Source of the DNA: CAYFSC01 sp964345695
GTDB lineage: Bacteria > Bacteroidota > Rhodothermia > Rhodothermales > Salinibacteraceae
Assembly: GCA_964345695.1 (NCBI GenBank)
Contig: CAYFSC010000146.1
Coordinates: 1 to 7,679 of the forward strand
Length of the DNA stretch: 7,679 bases
Direction: 5' to 3'
The notes under the pieces are model-generated. The model did no database searches. It worked only from the letters and a program-made list of their open reading frames with translations, and had not been told where the DNA came from. A program made the position numbers and the translations under genes. This document shows positions 5,853 through 7,679 of this stretch, piece after piece. Position 1 is the stretch's first letter. Each line of letters opens with the position of its first letter.

Positions 5853-7619
5853 ATGCCGACCTCTACGTTGCAGTCCAACGGCACGCCCACCACTTCAACC
5901 GAAGTGATGTCCGGCGCTGAGATCTTCGTGCGCGCTCTCGATGCCGAGGGCGTCGACACCGTCTTTGGTCACCCGGGCGGTGCCGTCATCAAAATCTACG
6001 ACGCCATGGAGCGGCTTCAGCCGTCGTTCCAGCATATCCTCGTCCGCCACGAGCAAGGCGGCACGCACGCCGCCGAAGGCTACGCCAAAGCCACCGGCGG
6101 CGTCGGCACCGTGCTCGTCACCAGCGGTCCCGGCGCCACGAACACCGTTACGGGCATTGCGGACGCGTACCTCGACTCGGTGCCCATCGTTGTTTTCACC
6201 GGACAGGTGCCCACCCACCTGATCGGGAACGACAGTTTCCAAGAGACGGATACGACGGGCGTCACCCGCAGCATCACGAAGCACAACTTCCTGGTCCAGA
6301 ACGTCGAGGACTTGGCCCCGACGATCAGGAAGGCCTATCACATCGCCCGCACGGGCCGTCCGGGACCGGTCGTTGTGGACATCCCGAAGAACGTGCAGAT
6401 GGCCGAGACGCAGTTTTCATATCCCGACACGCCGGATCTTCAAGGATACAGCGTTCCTGGGAAAGGCGACCCCGATCAGGTGGATCGCGCCGCGCGCATG
6501 ATCGAGGAGGCTGAGCGCCCGCTGCTGTACGTGGGCGGCGGCACCATCAACGCCGACGCGCCCGAGCATCTGACGGAGCTCGCGCGCAAGACCAACATCC
6601 CCGTCACGACCACGCTGCACGGGCTGGGCGCCTTTCCTGAGACGGACGACTTGTCGCTCGGGTGGCTCGGGATGCACGGGTTCTACCACACCAACATGGC
6701 GGTGCAGAACGCCGACCTCATCCTCGCCTGCGGGGCGCGCTTCGACGACCGCGTGACCGGCAAGGTGGACGCCTGGGCACCGAAGGCGAAGATTATTCAC
6801 GTCGACATCGACCCGGCATGCATCTCCAAAAACGTGTACGCCGATTGCGCGATTGTGGGCGACGCCAAGAAGGTCTTGCAGCAACTCCTGCCTAAGGTAT
6901 CCCCGAAGGACACGTCCGACTGGCTTGCTCAGATCGACGAGTGGCGCGAGGAGTGCCCGCTTGAATACGAGGCGCCCGAGGAGGCCATCGCTCCCCAACA
7001 TGTCGTCGAGCAGTTGTACGAGAAGACCCAGGGCGATGCGGTGATGGTGACCGACGTCGGTCAGCATCAGATGTGGGTGTGTCAGTACTTCAAGTTCGGC
7101 CGCACCCGCTCGCACATCAGCTCCGGCGGACTCGGCACGATGGGCTTTGGTCTGCCGGCCGCGATGGGCGCTGCCTTCGGAACCCGCGACGAGCCGGACG
7201 TGCCCGTGGTTTGCGTGAGTGGCGATGGCGGGTTCGTCATGAACGGGCAGGAACTGAGCGTCGCCGCCCGGCACGGCCTGCCGCTCAAGATCGCCATCAT
7301 TAACAACAACTACCTCGGGATGGTGCGGCAATGGCAGTCGCTCTTCCACGAGGAGCGGTTCAGTCATACCAACCTGAGGCCGACGAACCCCGACTTCGTG
7401 AAGCTCGCGGAGGCCCACCACTGTGTCGGACTTCGGGCCACGTCGCCCGATGAGGTGACGGACGTGATCGACAAGGCGTGGTCCATCAACGACCGGCCCG
7501 TCGTCATGGAATTTCAGGTGCCGAAGGAAGAGATGGTCTTCCCCATGGTGCCTTCCGGTGCCGCCAGCGACGACATGCTCACGGAGATGTTCGACAAGGA
7601 GAAGATCGCGAACGAGTGA
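5853..7619 (+). CDS. ilvB: Acetolactate synthase large (catalytic) subunit
   Basis: Thiamine diphosphate (ThDP) enzyme that condenses two pyruvates to 2-acetolactate, or pyruvate with 2-oxobutyrate, the first common step of valine, leucine and isoleucine synthesis. The 588-residue length is typical. The N-terminal ThDP domain (about 19-185) has FGHPGGAVIKIYDAM and RHEQGGTHAAEGYAKA, with catalytic Glu67, then VTSGPGATNTVTGIADAYLDSVP and FQETDTTGVTRSITKHNF. The central FAD-type domain (about 205-345) has PLLYVGGGT and GARFDDRVTGKVDAWAP. The C-terminal ThDP domain (about 380-560) has the metal/ThDP motif GDGGFVMNGQEL (457-468) with NNNYLGMVRQWQ (484-495). VRQWQ distinguishes AHAS from related ThDP enzymes. 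The first 18 residues are Ser/Thr-rich and non-conserved; ATG at 5907 (MSGAEIF) is an alternative start. It is preceded by a leader peptide and attenuator. The small subunit ilvN is not seen before the window ends. Confidence 0.97.
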   Translation: MPTSTLQSNGTPTTSTEVMSGAEIFVRALDAEGVDTVFGHPGGAVIKIYDAMERLQPSFQHILVRHEQGGTHAAEGYAKATGGVGTVLVTSGPGATNTVTGIADAYLDSVPIVVFTGQVPTHLIGNDSFQETDTTGVTRSITKHNFLVQNVEDLAPTIRKAYHIARTGRPGPVVVDIPKNVQMAETQFSYPDTPDLQGYSVPGKGDPDQVDRAARMIEEAERPLLYVGGGTINADAPEHLTELARKTNIPVTTTLHGLGAFPETDDLSLGWLGMHGFYHTNMAVQNADLILACGARFDDRVTGKVDAWAPKAKIIHVDIDPACISKNVYADCAIVGDAKKVLQQLLPKVSPKDTSDWLAQIDEWREECPLEYEAPEEAIAPQHVVEQLYEKTQGDAVMVTDVGQHQMWVCQYFKFGRTRSHISSGGLGTMGFGLPAAMGAAFGTRDEPDVPVVCVSGDGGFVMNGQELSVAARHGLPLKIAIINNNYLGMVRQWQSLFHEERFSHTNLRPTNPDFVKLAEAHHCVGLRATSPDEVTDVIDKAWSINDRPVVMEFQVPKEEMVFPMVPSGAASDDMLTEMFDKEKIANE

Positions 7620-7624
7620 TGCAG

Positions 7625-7652
7625 GAGTCGTGATCCGTGAGTCGTGAAGCGT
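7625..7652. repeat. Degenerate 7-bp tandem repeat, unit GAnnCGT
   Basis: Four head-to-tail heptamers GAGTCGT, GATCCGT, GAGTCGT and GAAGCGT follow ilvB at once; a fifth, GACGGAC (7653-7659), keeps only the leading GA. Units 1 and 3 are identical. It begins 6 bases after the ilvB stop codon, in the expected gap before ilvN. Short heptameric repeats of this kind occur between genes in several bacterial genomes; no function can be read here. Confidence 0.6.
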
Positions 7653-7679
7653 GACGGACGAGAGTGTCTACCTCACGTG

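Noticed and set aside
6417..7421. A 334-residue open frame antisense to ilvB
   Set aside because: It has shadow-frame composition and lies inside the conserved ilvB coding sequence.
7619..7633. A TGATG overlap at the ilvB stop that could start a coupled gene
   Set aside because: The frame from that ATG is only four codons before TGA, so it is not the start of ilvN.

Overview
The window is GC-rich, densely coding chromosomal DNA that looks like ordinary housekeeping sequence. There are no transposases, integrases, CRISPR arrays, tRNAs or rRNAs. Several facts point to a member of the Bacteroidota/Rhodothermota group, possibly a Salinibacter-like halophile: Shine-Dalgarno sites are nearly absent, two candidate promoters resemble the Bacteroidota TTTG / TAnnTTTG type, MsrA is clearly acidic, and CcmF has an enlarged periplasmic part. 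This placement is inference from style, not from a database match.

Layout. A small uncharacterised protein is encoded on the minus strand (31-273). Divergent from it is a ComF-family phosphoribosyltransferase (449-1165, +). This converges with a GTG-started msrA (1207-1746, -). The 282-base gap after msrA is divergent and carries a candidate promoter for a long ccmF-type cytochrome c haem lyase (2029-4545, +). A SRPBCC/polyketide-cyclase-like protein follows 89 bases later on the same strand (4635-5075) and may be cotranscribed with ccmF. A 436-base stretch (5076-5511) has no confident gene; it holds a perfect palindrome, a terminator-like hairpin and a candidate promoter. Then comes a regulatory leader (about 5370-5680), followed by ilvB, the catalytic subunit of acetolactate synthase (5853-7619, +). 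The window ends in a degenerate 7-bp tandem repeat just after ilvB; ilvN would be expected next but lies outside.

The most interesting element is the ilvB leader. A short ORF (5512-5604) ends in a block where 13 of 14 codons specify Val, Leu or Ile. Four RNA segments can be drawn around it: 1 (5533-5544), 2 (5612-5623), 3 (about 5656-5672) and 4 (5671-5680). Pairings 1:2, 2:3 (12 bp with one G.U) and 3:4 compete with each other. This is the architecture of classical ribosome-mediated transcription attenuation, known for enterobacterial ilv, leu and trp operons, here in front of an acetolactate synthase gene in what looks like a non-proteobacterial genome. The terminator-like hairpin lacks a U-tract, so how termination would occur is open.

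The genes mostly act separately: DNA uptake or nucleobase-related (comF), protein repair (msrA), cytochrome c maturation (ccmF) and branched-chain amino acid synthesis (ilvB). Only the leader and ilvB form a clear functional unit here.
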